DNA of 64,000 bases. Source: Tigheibacillus halophilus. Lineage in GTDB: Bacteria > Bacillota > Bacilli > Bacillales > Amphibacillaceae. The stretch is taken from assembly GCF_042683165.1 (NCBI RefSeq), contig NZ_JBHUIZ010000018.1:124001-188000 (forward strand), written 5' to 3'. The notes beneath the pieces are model-generated. The model saw only the letters and a list, made by a program, of their open reading frames with translations. It was not told where the DNA came from and did not search any database. Position 1 is the first letter of the stretch; every line of letters begins with the position of its first letter. The position numbers and the translations under genes were made by a program. This document shows positions 17,528-26,539 of this stretch, in pieces.

Positions 17528-17740
17528 ATGAAGGACAGTGAGTTGCCGCGTGATTCCTCCGAGCTGAGTGTAGAAGAACTGCTGGCTCAGGCAAAGCGCT
17601 CCGGATTGACGTATAATCAGGCAAAAGCATTCATTGCAAAAACGAGCGGCGGGTTTGGCACAAATATATACAGTGATACGAATGCGGAGGAAGTCAAACA
17701 AGAGATTCAGAATTCCGGCAAAAACAGCCGGCAAAATTAG
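17528..17740 (+). CDS. Small protein of 70 residues, possibly spore-related
   Basis: GGAGGTGATT precedes the ATG closely, a very strong initiation site. The N-terminal half (LSVEELLAQAKRSGLTYNQA) is helical. The C-terminal part (GGFGTNIYSDTNAEEVKQE) resembles the repeat unit of gamma-type small acid-soluble spore proteins (FGTEF...ET.A.EVK/RQ). This likeness is my reading and only covers about 25 residues, so the role is unproven. An in-frame extension to 17492 would include the ribosome site and is rejected. Confidence 0.65.
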   Translation: MKDSELPRDSSELSVEELLAQAKRSGLTYNQAKAFIAKTSGGFGTNIYSDTNAEEVKQEIQNSGKNSRQN

Positions 17741-17878
17741 CAGAATAACGACCTTTGGGGATTTTACCAACAAAAAGGACGTAGAACAAGAAAACAGGGA
17801 GAATTGGCAGTGCAACCACAAAAGTTATTATTGTGAAGGTCACTTTTACGGTGCGGCACCCATCCACCCCTGTTTTTC

Positions 17879-18043
17879 TTATGAATGATCATGGTGTTCC
17901 CAATGGGTTTCTTTTCCGCTTGTTGGACAAACGGGGAAAAGGCCATCCTCTTTAAATGTCTTTCGTACGCCGGATTGACAAATATATTCTCCAGAAACCG
18001 GAATTCCTTGTCCAGTCCGGTAAACGCGTTCTTTCTTTTCCAT
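17879..18043 (-). CDS. Small protein of 54 residues with a degenerate zinc-ribbon look
   Basis: On the minus strand AAGGAGG stands 7 bases before the ATG at 18043. The product has the spacing TGQGIPVSGEYIC...FPVCPTSGKETHWEHH, like small Bacillaceae proteins with a G-x-Y-x-C and FPxCP-x(n)-W pattern (YjzC or zinc-ribbon types). Only two cysteines remain, so a complete zinc site is unlikely. It follows the 18078-18218 gene by 34 bp in the same direction and may be co-transcribed. Function unknown. Confidence 0.65.
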   Translation of the reverse strand: MEKKERVYRTGQGIPVSGEYICQSGVRKTFKEDGLFPVCPTSGKETHWEHHDHS

Positions 18044-18077
18044 CAGATTTCCTCCTTGGCAGGTTGTCCTGTCCTGT

Positions 18078-18218
18078 TCAGTAATCTATTTCTTCCATAT
18101 CTTTTGGCTGTGGTGTCGGCTGCTGCTTTTGAAGCCATTCATTATGTGCGATTTCCTCGTTCGTTTCCTGGTATGATTTACATGACTTTGCTGTATGCTT
18201 CTGTTTTTCGTCATTCAT
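18078..18218 (-). CDS. Small hydrophilic protein of 46 residues
   Basis: A minus-strand frame from the ATG at 18218, with AAGGGA about 10 bases upstream, encodes a charged, glutamine-rich protein (MNDEKQKHTAKSCKSY...) that ends in MEEIDY. It lies just upstream of the 54-residue protein gene. I recognise no family. Length and ribosome site support translation, but conservation would be needed to be sure. Confidence 0.5.
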   Translation of the reverse strand: MNDEKQKHTAKSCKSYQETNEEIAHNEWLQKQQPTPQPKDMEEIDY

Positions 18219-18279
18219 CGTCATTCATCCCTTCATTTCGTAACAATGCCGTATTAGTTTAGCCGAAGAAAGTAAAAAT

Positions 18280-18321
18280 ATAATCAAGCGTCAGGAGGAC
18301 GGACCCCTGACGCCTGATTAT
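18280..18321. terminator. Terminator overlapping the CocE-like gene stop
   Basis: ATAATCAAGCGTCAGG (18280-18295) pairs with CCTGACGCCTGATTAT (18306-18321), with one mismatch. On the minus strand ATTTTTAC follows. The TAA stop of the hydrolase (18318-18320) is part of the stem. Confidence 0.8.
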
Positions 18322-20012
18322 ATGATCGGAAGCAGGATATGTGATGGATGATCCCGGTCATGATAGATAGTTTGAACTGTCTGCCGCTTGCCACGGGATT
18401 TGTCAACTGAAAATTTAGGATAATTGCTTGAAGCAATTTCGACACGGATTGCGTGCCCAGGCATGAAAACATTACTTGTTGCCCATAAATCAATTTCCAT
18501 ACAAACAGGTTCTCCTTTATGGCCGCCTTCACCTGTAAAAGTGGCCTTCACAGTACCATCTGTCAGATTATAGGCTTTACCATCAGGGAAGACATCCACA
18601 AGTTTGGCTGTAAAATGCGCATACTCATTTTCACTGGAAGCCCATAGTATTACCTTGACAGGTCCAGTTACTTCCAACGCTGATTCTAACAGCGGTGTAG
18701 TATATACGAGAATATCCTTTCGTTTCTCCAAATCCTGCTGATTTCGTGGTCCTGCCGTGGCGACACCCCGGTATAAGTTTTGTCCTCCCAGTGATGGCAC
18801 TGGATTGGCTGGATCATGGTTATAGGTGTCCACTGGCTCTTCCAATGGTATATTTTTAATGAGTATGCCGTCACCGAATCGGGAATTCGCATGGCCGCTG
18901 CTGCTGAAATAGTATGGTGTGTAAGTTGTTCTTGCCAGCGGCCATTCTTGTTCATCACGCCACACATTGCTCCCCATGACGAAAAGCTTTACTGGTGCAT
19001 CTTTTTCGATGTTCGTATTTTTTCCTTTCAACCAGTGATCGAACCAGCGGATGTGCAAATTCGTCAAATCCTCTTCACCGTCTAAAAAGCTTTCGGATGC
19101 TTTCATACCGAATTCTCGTTCTCCGGCAGCCGAGCCGAAATCTCCATGGGTCCATGGCCCAATGATCAGCCGCTGGCAACAGTTGCTCTTCTGCTGCATA
19201 TGCTGATAATTCTCAATAGTGGACTTCAATAGGCTGTCATACCAGCCGCCAAGATGTACTGCTGGATATTGCAGTTGATCATAGCTATTTAGAATACTTG
19301 TCTGTTTCCAAAGTGGTGCATCTTCGGCAAGTCGATAAATCTGGAAAAATTCCTCGGCTACCCCAAAATCTTCAAGCAGTGGCCAGCCATCCTCCAATGA
19401 CTTTGCATATTCCTCAGGCAAATTGTCCAGTGCCTTAGCCCATTGCTGCATCTTTTCTGTATAGGTCTTTTGATCTGGATATTTTCTGCGCAGTAAATCA
19501 GGAACCATCGATTCAAGAATCCAGGTTTTCATCGATGCAAGGGAAGGGATACCGTCACGATAAACCATATTGTTCCTGAGGTCATTTAATGTCATAGCTG
19601 GAAAAATCGCCCGTAAATGTGGCGGGCGCTCTCTTGCTGCAAGCAATTGGGTGAACCCATAATAGGACAAGCCGAACATCCCAACATTGCCATCCGCATA
19701 GGGAAGCTTGGCTGCCCATTCTACAGAGTCGTAACCGTCTTTGGCCTCATCCTGAAAAGGGAAGAAATCTCCATCGGATTTGAATCTGCCTCTGACATCC
19801 TGAACAATAACCACAAACCCTGCCAGTACAAGGCGGTTGGTATCCAAATACCGATGGGAATAAAATGGATCATCCTTGCCGTATGGCAATCTTGTCAATA
19901 GAACCGGATATTTTCCATTCTCGGCGGGGCGATATATATCTGCTCGCAAAATAGTTCCATCGCGCAATGTGCATGCGATATCTTTTTCCAAAATGATTTC
20001 CTTACTATTCAT
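18318..20012 (-). CDS. CocE/NonD-family serine hydrolase
   Basis: The 564-residue protein has the X-Pro dipeptidyl-peptidase S15 fold: DVRGRFKSDG near residue 72, the nucleophile elbow GLSYYG with Ser116, a later WTHGDFG histidine region, and a C-terminal jelly-roll domain. Members cleave esters or amides (cocaine esterase, acylases, prolyl peptidases), so the substrate is unknown. The ATG at 20012 follows GGAGG. It lies downstream of opuCD in the same direction, but two hairpins separate them, so it is probably transcribed separately. A role in releasing a quaternary amine from an ester is only a thought. Confidence 0.85.
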   Translation of the reverse strand: MNSKEIILEKDIACTLRDGTILRADIYRPAENGKYPVLLTRLPYGKDDPFYSHRYLDTNRLVLAGFVVIVQDVRGRFKSDGDFFPFQDEAKDGYDSVEWAAKLPYADGNVGMFGLSYYGFTQLLAARERPPHLRAIFPAMTLNDLRNNMVYRDGIPSLASMKTWILESMVPDLLRRKYPDQKTYTEKMQQWAKALDNLPEEYAKSLEDGWPLLEDFGVAEEFFQIYRLAEDAPLWKQTSILNSYDQLQYPAVHLGGWYDSLLKSTIENYQHMQQKSNCCQRLIIGPWTHGDFGSAAGEREFGMKASESFLDGEEDLTNLHIRWFDHWLKGKNTNIEKDAPVKLFVMGSNVWRDEQEWPLARTTYTPYYFSSSGHANSRFGDGILIKNIPLEEPVDTYNHDPANPVPSLGGQNLYRGVATAGPRNQQDLEKRKDILVYTTPLLESALEVTGPVKVILWASSENEYAHFTAKLVDVFPDGKAYNLTDGTVKATFTGEGGHKGEPVCMEIDLWATSNVFMPGHAIRVEIASSNYPKFSVDKSRGKRQTVQTIYHDRDHPSHILLPII

Positions 20013-20049
20013 TTTATTCCTCCTTTGAAATGTCATCATGTCAGCTTGC

Positions 20050-20112
20050 AAGGGAGCAATAGTGCTCTCCCTTAAATAAAGCAGGACTTTGCAAATAATT
20101 CAAAGTCCTGCT
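20050..20112 (-). terminator. Two tandem hairpins after opuCD
   Basis: On the minus strand AGCAGGACTTTG pairs with CAAAGTCCTGCT (20112-20080) and is followed by TTTATTT. A second stem AAGGGAG/CTCCCTT (20050-20073) comes next. Together they should end the opuC transcript before the CocE-like gene. Confidence 0.8.
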
Positions 20113-20121
20113 GCTAACGAA

Positions 20122-20802
20122 TCAAGCCGCTTGTGCTTGGGATTTTTTCTTCTTGGATTTACCGGGCATCAGTCGTTTTTCCAGCCAGCCCATCACGAGA
20201 TCGGCGGCAACAGCCATGACGGCGGTAGGGATGGCACCAGCCAAAATGATAGCTGTTCCATCAGCAACATTTGTACCGCGAATGATGATCGACCCCAGTC
20301 CACCTCCGCCGATAAAGGCGCCAATGGTGGCAATACTGATGGCGATAACCAATGCGGTGCGCAAACCGGCCATGATGACGGAAAGGGCAAGCGGCAATTC
20401 GACCATGCGAAGCAATTGGAATTTTGTCATGCCCATGCCGCGCCCAGACTCGAGCAATGCTTTATCGACTCCTTTGATGCCGGTATAGGTGTTACGTACG
20501 ATCGGCAATAAAGAATAAAGGAATAGAGAAGCAACAACTGTATTTGCACCGAGTCCAAGTACAAGCATCAATACGGCGAGCATTGCCAAAGCAGGTATGG
20601 TTTGAATGACATTAGTTATCGAAATGACCCATTTGCTTAAGCGCGCATATCGGGCTATCAGGATGCCGACAGGAATGGCAACAATTGCTGCAAATATCAC
20701 GCCGTAGGCTGACATGAGAAAATGCCTGTAAAATTCTTCCCAAACGTAGGGATAGTTCTGTGCGTAGTAATTCCATAACTGGTTCAATGTGTGCACTTGC
20801 AT
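20122..20802 (-). CDS. opuCD: Quaternary-amine ABC transporter permease (OpuCD-like)
   Basis: This permease of about 226 residues has five to six membrane segments and the conserved cytoplasmic loop ESGRGMGMTKFQLLRMVELPLALSVI, the EAA-type coupling motif of the ProW/OpuC family. It is the fourth gene of an opuCABCD-ordered cluster. The start is the ATG at 20802 or a GTG six bases earlier; AAAG lies just upstream and the ribosome site is weak. It would pair with OpuCB to form the channel for glycine betaine, carnitine or choline. Confidence 0.88.
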   Translation of the reverse strand: MQVHTLNQLWNYYAQNYPYVWEEFYRHFLMSAYGVIFAAIVAIPVGILIARYARLSKWVISITNVIQTIPALAMLAVLMLVLGLGANTVVASLFLYSLLPIVRNTYTGIKGVDKALLESGRGMGMTKFQLLRMVELPLALSVIMAGLRTALVIAISIATIGAFIGGGGLGSIIIRGTNVADGTAIILAGAIPTAVMAVAADLVMGWLEKRLMPGKSKKKKSQAQAA

Positions 20803-20820
20803 CACCACTTTCTGTTACTG

Positions 20821-21744
20821 TTACTTTCCTTCAAAGTAATTATTTTTTTTCAAGAATTCTTTAGCAACAACAGCAGGTTCTTTCATTTTTACATCTGCTT
20901 CATAATTCATTTGCCGCATTTTATCGTTGCTGATTGTTCCGGCAAGTTTTTGCAAGATGCTTTTAACCTCAGGGAACTTTTTCAATACGTCATTGCTTGC
21001 GACCGGGGAAGCATCATAAGGTGGGAAGAAATGCTTGTCATCCTCCAAAGTAACCAGATCAAACGATTTGATCCTGCCATCCGTGGTATAAGCAAGCACG
21101 ACATCCATATTTCCGCTTTTCACTGCTTTATATACAAGGCCGATCTGCATTGGGTATGCTTTGCCGAACTCGAATCCGTATTTTTTAGTAAATGCTTTAT
21201 AACCATCGCCTTCCCGATTTAACCAGGCATTGTCCACACCTAAACGAAGATCAGGAGCAAGCGACTTGACATCGGATACCTTATGCAGATTCTCTTTTTT
21301 TGCCAGGTCCTTCGTTACTGTGAATGCATAAGAGTTTGCAAAACCATATGGATCGAACCATGTTTCATCAAAACGTTTTTGAAATTCACGTTGTACAATT
21401 GACAAAGCCTTCTTTGGGTCTGTTACCGGATCCATTTGCAAAGTGCCAGGCAGGTCTGTACCCGTGTACCTGGTGGAAGTAATGTCCACTTCACCTTGTG
21501 TCAACGCTTGGTGCTGCACGATGGAAGACCCCATATTGCCGACAATTTCTGCCTTGTAGTCAGTATCATGTTCGATCATTTGTTTGATGATATAAGCCAC
21601 CGTGGTCGACTCTGAAGTGCCGAGGGCACCGATTTTAATCGTATTTTCTGATGAGCCGCCAAGCCCCGGAAGGGAACATCCGCTTAATACAAGCAACATC
21701 GCGGCCAGTATTCCCAGTATGGTTTTTCCTTTAAATTTAAACAT
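20821..21744 (-). CDS. opuCC: Glycine betaine/carnitine/choline-binding lipoprotein (OpuCC-like)
   Basis: The 307-residue protein has a lipoprotein signal with lipobox LVLSGC (Cys near 23) and the OpuAC-type substrate-binding fold, with segments such as GALGTSESTTVAYII and DITSTRYTGTDLPG. It is held on the outer membrane face and delivers the osmolyte to the OpuCB/CD permease. The gap to the next gene is short. Which amine it binds cannot be told from sequence alone; the adjoining carnitine enzymes point to carnitine. Confidence 0.88.
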   Translation of the reverse strand: MFKFKGKTILGILAAMLLVLSGCSLPGLGGSSENTIKIGALGTSESTTVAYIIKQMIEHDTDYKAEIVGNMGSSIVQHQALTQGEVDITSTRYTGTDLPGTLQMDPVTDPKKALSIVQREFQKRFDETWFDPYGFANSYAFTVTKDLAKKENLHKVSDVKSLAPDLRLGVDNAWLNREGDGYKAFTKKYGFEFGKAYPMQIGLVYKAVKSGNMDVVLAYTTDGRIKSFDLVTLEDDKHFFPPYDASPVASNDVLKKFPEVKSILQKLAGTISNDKMRQMNYEADVKMKEPAVVAKEFLKKNNYFEGK

Positions 21745-21767
21745 ATCTCGCGCGATCCTCCTTCAAA

Positions 21768-22421
21768 TTAAGCTGTTTCTGCAGAAGTTCTAATTCCTTT
21801 TGGTGTCAATTTAGTTTCCAAGCGTCCCAGCAAATAATCTGTGATCAATGCCAGAACGGTTGTAGGAATCGCGCCAGCAAGAATGAACTCGGGTTTGAAC
21901 AGGTTCAAGCCATCGAAAATGAAATCACCCAAACCGCCAGCTCCGATATATGCAGCAAGTGTCGCCCAGCCAATCAAGTAAACAGTGGACAGGCGTACAC
22001 CAGCCATGATGATGGGTATAGCCATGGGAAGTTCGACCATCCGGATTCTTTCCCAGCCAGTCATCCCCATACCGCGTCCCGCTTCAAGCAAACTTTTATT
22101 GAGCGATTGGACACCAGTATATGTGTTGCGCAAAATAGGCAAAAGCGAATAAAGAAACAGTGCCACAATGGCGGGTACTTTTCCGATACCAAGTATTGGA
22201 ATGAAAAATGCCAGCACAGCCAGTGTCGGAAAGGTTTGAATGACCCCGACCAGCGACATGAATTTATCTGCGATTTTCGGCACCCTTGTCAGCATGAAAC
22301 CCAGCGGTACAGCGACAATGATACCTAATAAAACAGCTATTAGTGAAATATAAATATGTTCCCACGTTTTAAATAATAATTGACTGCCATATTCCGAAAA
22401 AAACGATGTTAATATAACCAA
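21768..22421 (-). CDS. opuCB: Quaternary-amine ABC transporter permease (OpuCB-like)
   Basis: This 217-residue permease has about five membrane segments and the coupling loop EAGRGMGMTGWERIRMVELPMAIPII. It starts at TTG with GAGGAAG 7 bases upstream. It is the second gene of the opuC cluster, between the ATPase and the binding protein, and is a paralogue of the OpuCD-like subunit. Confidence 0.88.
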   Translation of the reverse strand: MVILTSFFSEYGSQLLFKTWEHIYISLIAVLLGIIVAVPLGFMLTRVPKIADKFMSLVGVIQTFPTLAVLAFFIPILGIGKVPAIVALFLYSLLPILRNTYTGVQSLNKSLLEAGRGMGMTGWERIRMVELPMAIPIIMAGVRLSTVYLIGWATLAAYIGAGGLGDFIFDGLNLFKPEFILAGAIPTTVLALITDYLLGRLETKLTPKGIRTSAETA

Positions 22422-22467
22422 TTGATCACTTCCTCAGATGATTATTGAAGCATTGAAAATGAAATGC

Positions 22468-23613
22468 TTAAACTGGTAAAGATGCAGATGCAGCATCATC
22501 TCCCCAGATGGAATCATAAACGATGCTGACAATGCTTGCTCGGGTGATGATACCTAAGAGATGATTGTCTTCATCCACGACTGGAGCGTAGCGCATATCG
22601 TTGCGCAGGATTTTGTGAACTGTGTCTCGAAGTAGGACATGTTGTTTCACTTTATAAAATTCTGTCTCCATCACTTGACCGATCGTCACATTCTTACGTT
22701 TATTCTTGTCGATCATTTCTAAATCGATGACACCTTTGAGGTGATTGGACGTATCAACGACCAATAAGGAGTCCACACGATGGTTTTTCATCATTTTGAT
22801 CGCTTGGGACAAGGATTCATTTTCAGTAATTGCGATCGGGTCTGGATTCATGATTTGCTCTACGGTCTGTAAATTTTCTCTTTCACTGATCAAACGGTGC
22901 TTGCCAAGGAAAGTTTCAACAAACTCGTTGGCAGGATTGCGCAAAATCTCATCAGGTGTGCCAACTTGCACAATCTCGCCGGCACGCATAATCACGATAC
23001 GATCTGCCAGCTTGATCGCTTCATCCATATCATGTGTCACAAAGACGATTGTTTTACCAAGGTTTTTCTGCAGATGTTTAAATTCATCCTGCAAGCTGTC
23101 TTTCGTAATCGGATCTAGTGCCCCGAACGGCTCGTCCATTAGAATCAATGGCGGATTTGCTGCCAAGGCACGAAGCACGCCGATACGCTGCTGTTGGCCG
23201 CCGCTCAATTCATTTGGATAGCGGTCAAGATATTCAGGATCCATGTTGACGAGTTTCAGTAATTCTTGTGCACGTTCATATCGCTTTTTTTCGGGCCATT
23301 TCAATAATTTGGGGACTAGCGCTATATTTTCCGCGATGGTCATATGAGGAAATAAGCCGATTTGTTGGATGACATAACCAATGGAACGTCGCAATTCCAC
23401 AATGTCTTTATTACGGATGTTTTCGCCCTCGATCAGAATTTCTCCATCTGAAATGTCAATCAGGCGATTGACCATTTTCATGGTGGTTGTTTTTCCGCAG
23501 CCACTTGGACCGATGAAAACGATGAACTCTCCTTTATTGATTTCCAGATTCAAGTCGTTCACTGCTTTTGTTCCGCCTTCATATTCTTTCGATACATTTT
23601 TAAATGTGAGCAA
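22468..23613 (-). CDS. opuCA: Quaternary-amine ABC transporter ATP-binding protein with CBS domains (OpuCA-like)
   Basis: The 381-residue protein has Walker A GPSGCGKT (residues 35-42), the signature LSGGQQQR, Walker B LILMDEPFGALD, and two C-terminal CBS domains (from about residue 265). In OpuC-type transporters these are involved in sensing ionic strength or c-di-AMP. The start is the TTG at 23613: GGAGGT lies 8 bases upstream, and the length then equals that of known OpuCA proteins. It leads the cluster and diverges from a GbsR-like regulator. Confidence 0.92.
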   Translation of the reverse strand: MLTFKNVSKEYEGGTKAVNDLNLEINKGEFIVFIGPSGCGKTTTMKMVNRLIDISDGEILIEGENIRNKDIVELRRSIGYVIQQIGLFPHMTIAENIALVPKLLKWPEKKRYERAQELLKLVNMDPEYLDRYPNELSGGQQQRIGVLRALAANPPLILMDEPFGALDPITKDSLQDEFKHLQKNLGKTIVFVTHDMDEAIKLADRIVIMRAGEIVQVGTPDEILRNPANEFVETFLGKHRLISERENLQTVEQIMNPDPIAITENESLSQAIKMMKNHRVDSLLVVDTSNHLKGVIDLEMIDKNKRKNVTIGQVMETEFYKVKQHVLLRDTVHKILRNDMRYAPVVDEDNHLLGIITRASIVSIVYDSIWGDDAASASLPV

Positions 23614-23808
23614 AACAAAGTACCTCCCTCTCTTTTTAACAGAAAACTGCAAGCGTATTCTGCTGCAACCGTGCATCATGGCATTGAATTGAAACCATGA
23701 TTTTCGTCATTTTTCGCACAAATCACAATAAAACTATGTCATTAATGATACAAGAATGTGAATTTAATATAAAACGGCAAATAGAAGCATATAAACGTGT
23801 AAAATATG

Positions 23809-23824
23809 TAAAATATTTATTTTA
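23809..23824. promoter_or_regulatory. Candidate operator in the opuC/carnitine divergent region
   Basis: TAAAATA-TT-TATTTTA is a perfect 7-2-7 inverted repeat. It overlaps a tandem direct repeat of GTAAAATAT (23799-23816). It is the most symmetric sequence in the 350-bp gap between opuCA and the GbsR-like gene; binding by that regulator is inferred. AT-rich palindromes arise easily by chance. Confidence 0.4.
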
Positions 23825-23962
23825 TGAATTTTAGTGTGGGGTTTTCTTAGAAATCCTGCTTTTTCCTTTCAAATACTATCCAAGTTGTGTTTTTTCATTT
23901 TCTATCAGCTATGTTATAGTTGCGACTAGCAAGTAAAAGAATACTTGAAGGAGACTAGCCAC

Positions 23963-24520
23963 ATGGACGAATTTCCTCACCAGCTGGAAGAGAGCAAGGA
24001 ACAGTTCATTGAAAAAATTGCTGATAATATGCACGCTTTCGGCGTGTCAGAAACAATTGGAAAAGTGCTTGGCACGATTTATATGAATAGAGAGCCGATG
24101 ACATTGGATCAGCTCTCAGAAGCAACAGGGATGTCTAAAATGCGTATGAGCCAAGTCGTGCGGGAAATGATTGCACTGAATATTGCAGAGAAGGTATTCA
24201 AAAAAGGTGTCCGTAAAGATTTGATTCAGGTGGAAGATGATTATTATCAGACATTCATCGCGTTATTTACCTCAAATTGGAGAAAAGCAGTCAGCAAAAG
24301 CCGATCGTTTGAACGTAAATTACGGAATGAGCTGCACGAAATGGAATCAGATAGTGTGCAACACGATGCGGCGATAAAAGAAAAACAAAATATGATCAAA
24401 GAGACAGAGCTGTGGTCTGATTATTACAATTGGATCAGCCGTTTGATCGATTTTTTCGAATCAGGTGAAATCTTCAAGCATGTACCGAAAAAGGAAGGGA
24501 GAAATGACGATGACAAATAA
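23963..24520 (+). CDS. GbsR-type (MarR-like) transcriptional regulator
   Basis: The 185-residue protein has a winged helix (LDQLSEATGMSKMRMSQVVREMIALNIAEKVF, residues about 50-82) and the long C-terminal helices of the GbsR/OpuCR group, which in Bacillus repress choline/betaine uptake and synthesis genes and sense choline or betaine. The ATG at 23963 follows AAGGAG. It is divergent from opuC and its 3' end overlaps the start of the carnitine-cleavage gene, so it probably controls both transport and catabolism. Confidence 0.85.
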   Translation: MDEFPHQLEESKEQFIEKIADNMHAFGVSETIGKVLGTIYMNREPMTLDQLSEATGMSKMRMSQVVREMIALNIAEKVFKKGVRKDLIQVEDDYYQTFIALFTSNWRKAVSKSRSFERKLRNELHEMESDSVQHDAAIKEKQNMIKETELWSDYYNWISRLIDFFESGEIFKHVPKKEGRNDDDK

Positions 24521-25394
24521 AGTGATCATTACAAGTGCAGTGACCGGTGCGGGGGACACAACAAGAAAAAGCAAACACGTGCCTGTGACACCAAAAGAAA
24601 TTGCGGAGTCTGCTATTGAATCCGCTAAAGCCGGCGCAGCTGTCGCCCATATTCATGTGCGCGACCCGCAAACAGGCGAAGTTAGCTTCAACCCGGCTTT
24701 ATACCGTGAAGTAGTAGAAAGAATTCGCGAATCTGACACGGATGTCATCATCAATTTGACGGCTGGCGGTGGCGGCGATTGGATTCCGAGTGAGGAGAAT
24801 CCTGCCAATGGCGGTCCAGGCACATGGATGCAAACACCGGAAGAACGGCACCAGCCGATCGGTGAACTCCTTCCTGAGATCTGCACTTTGGATGCAGGCA
24901 GCATCAATTTTGGAGAAATGGTATACATCAACCCGGAAAGCTGGATGAGAAAACAGGCAAAAATGATTCAGGAAAGTGGAGTCAAAGCGGAAATTGAATG
25001 TTTCGATACGGGTTATATCCGCATGGCTAATCAGCTAGTCGCTGATGGTCTGATTGACGGAGACCCATTGTTTCAGTTATGCCTTGGTATTCCATGGGGT
25101 GCTGCCGCAGATGCAGAAACAATCATATATATGCGAGATCGTCTTCCGGAGAATGCGACCTGGTCCGCATTCGGAATTGGACGTATGCAGCTTCCAATCG
25201 CGGCACAATCGGTTTTACTAGGCGGTAATGTGCGGGTAGGACTCGAGGATAACCTTTATTTAAAGAAAGGCGTGCTGGCAACTAATGCACAGCTTGTAGA
25301 TAAAGCCGTGTCCACGATCCGTGAATTGCAGGCAGAACCGATGACACCGCAGGAAGCTCGGGAGAAGCTTGGCTTGAAAAAGTTCCAAAAGTAA
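24510..25394 (+). CDS. BKACE enzyme, likely 3-dehydrocarnitine cleavage enzyme
   Basis: The 294-residue TIM-barrel protein belongs to the beta-keto acid cleavage enzyme family (DUF849), with the metal-site motif HIHVRD (residues 47-52), AGSINFG and the conserved GLEDN near the C-terminus. Family members transfer the acyl part of a beta-keto acid to CoA using acetyl-CoA and release acetoacetate. Next to carnitine dehydrogenase, the expected reaction is 3-dehydrocarnitine + acetyl-CoA to betainyl-CoA + acetoacetate. The start is the ATG at 24510 (GGGAG 8 bases upstream) or the one at 24504. It overlaps the regulator's stop. Confidence 0.88.
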   Translation: MTNKVIITSAVTGAGDTTRKSKHVPVTPKEIAESAIESAKAGAAVAHIHVRDPQTGEVSFNPALYREVVERIRESDTDVIINLTAGGGGDWIPSEENPANGGPGTWMQTPEERHQPIGELLPEICTLDAGSINFGEMVYINPESWMRKQAKMIQESGVKAEIECFDTGYIRMANQLVADGLIDGDPLFQLCLGIPWGAAADAETIIYMRDRLPENATWSAFGIGRMQLPIAAQSVLLGGNVRVGLEDNLYLKKGVLATNAQLVDKAVSTIRELQAEPMTPQEAREKLGLKKFQK

Positions 25395-25549
25395 ATTAGT
25401 GCTGCGGAAAATAATCTGGCCTCGGTAAAGAAATTCTCTTTTAGGAGAAAAATTCCGCTGGATTGTCCCTCTTTTGTTGGGGGCTGGTCTTTGACTGGAT
25501 TAGAATTGTTAAATGGCGACAAATGTCCGTAAAGAAGGAGACTTACATC

Positions 25550-26518
25550 ATGCGAAACAATGCAGAATCAATTAAAAACATCACCGTAGTAGGAACAGGT
25601 GTAATCGGCCAAGGGTGGATTGCCCGTTTTCTATCACAGGGCTATCAAGTGACTGCGTTTGATCCAGCCCCGGGTGCAGAAGAAAAAGTCCATGCTGCCT
25701 TGAAAAAAGTATGGCCGGTTTTGGAGAAAAAAGGACTTGGAGAAGGTGCCAGTCTAGATAATCTGGTTTTTGAAAAAGATATTGCAAAAGCTGTGGCTGA
25801 CGCTGATTTTATTCAGGAGAACGCTCCAGAAAGGGAAGATGTTAAGCGCAAGCTGCTTGCAGAAATTGACGGATTATCCAGACAGGACGCGATTATTTCT
25901 TCCAGTACATCTGGAATCATGCCATCAACCTTGCAGAAAGACTGTGCACATCCGGAAAGAGTCATTGTTTCTCATCCATTCAACCCGGTTTATTTAATTC
26001 CGCTTGTGGAAGTGGTCGGCGGTGAAAAGACAGACCAGGCTGTTGTGGAGCGGGCGAGAGACTTGTTTGAAGCGGCTCAAATGAAACCATTGATCGTTCG
26101 CCATGAAATTGACGGGCATATTGGGGACCGGCTGATGGAAGCGATATGGCGTGAAGCATTGCATATTGTCAATGACGGCATTGCCACCACAGGAGAGGTT
26201 GACGCTTCTATCGTATATGGTCCGGGATTGCGCTGGGCTTTAATGGGACCGTTTTTGACATTGCACTTGGCTGGTGGAGAACAGGGCATGCGGCATATGC
26301 TGGAACAGTTCGGACCTGCTTTGAAATTACCTTGGACAAAACTGGTCGCACCAGAATTGACAAAGGATTTATCTGATAAAGTGATCACTGGCTGTGAGGA
26401 GCAAACGGAAGGGCAGGACATTGCTGCACTTGAACAGCGCCGTGATGAATTTTTGATCAAACTGACAGACTTGCTGGAAGAATACTGGCCCGCAGCCAAT
26501 TTGAACGGCAGATTATAA
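25550..26518 (+). CDS. L-carnitine dehydrogenase
   Basis: The 322-residue protein is a 3-hydroxyacyl-CoA-dehydrogenase-fold enzyme with the NAD motif GTGVIGQGW (residues 15-23), SHPFNP with catalytic His142, and Glu154 of the His-Glu pair. Its length matches stand-alone carnitine dehydrogenases rather than fatty acid enzymes. It would oxidise L-carnitine to 3-dehydrocarnitine with NAD+. The ATG at 25550 follows GAAGGAG; the longer frame to 25463 is not supported. It lies between the BKACE gene and the thioesterase gene, which fixes its role. Confidence 0.88.
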   Translation: MRNNAESIKNITVVGTGVIGQGWIARFLSQGYQVTAFDPAPGAEEKVHAALKKVWPVLEKKGLGEGASLDNLVFEKDIAKAVADADFIQENAPEREDVKRKLLAEIDGLSRQDAIISSSTSGIMPSTLQKDCAHPERVIVSHPFNPVYLIPLVEVVGGEKTDQAVVERARDLFEAAQMKPLIVRHEIDGHIGDRLMEAIWREALHIVNDGIATTGEVDASIVYGPGLRWALMGPFLTLHLAGGEQGMRHMLEQFGPALKLPWTKLVAPELTKDLSDKVITGCEEQTEGQDIAALEQRRDEFLIKLTDLLEEYWPAANLNGRL

Positions 26519-26539
26519 ACATTGGCGGAGGTGTATACG

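Noticed and set aside
17384..17821. 145-residue minus-strand ORF near the 70-residue protein gene
   Set aside because: It overlaps the well-supported 17528-17740 gene on the other strand, has no ribosome site, and its cysteine-rich composition looks like a shadow frame.
20153..20488. 111-residue plus-strand ORF inside opuCD
   Set aside because: Antisense shadow of a clear permease gene; no initiation signal.
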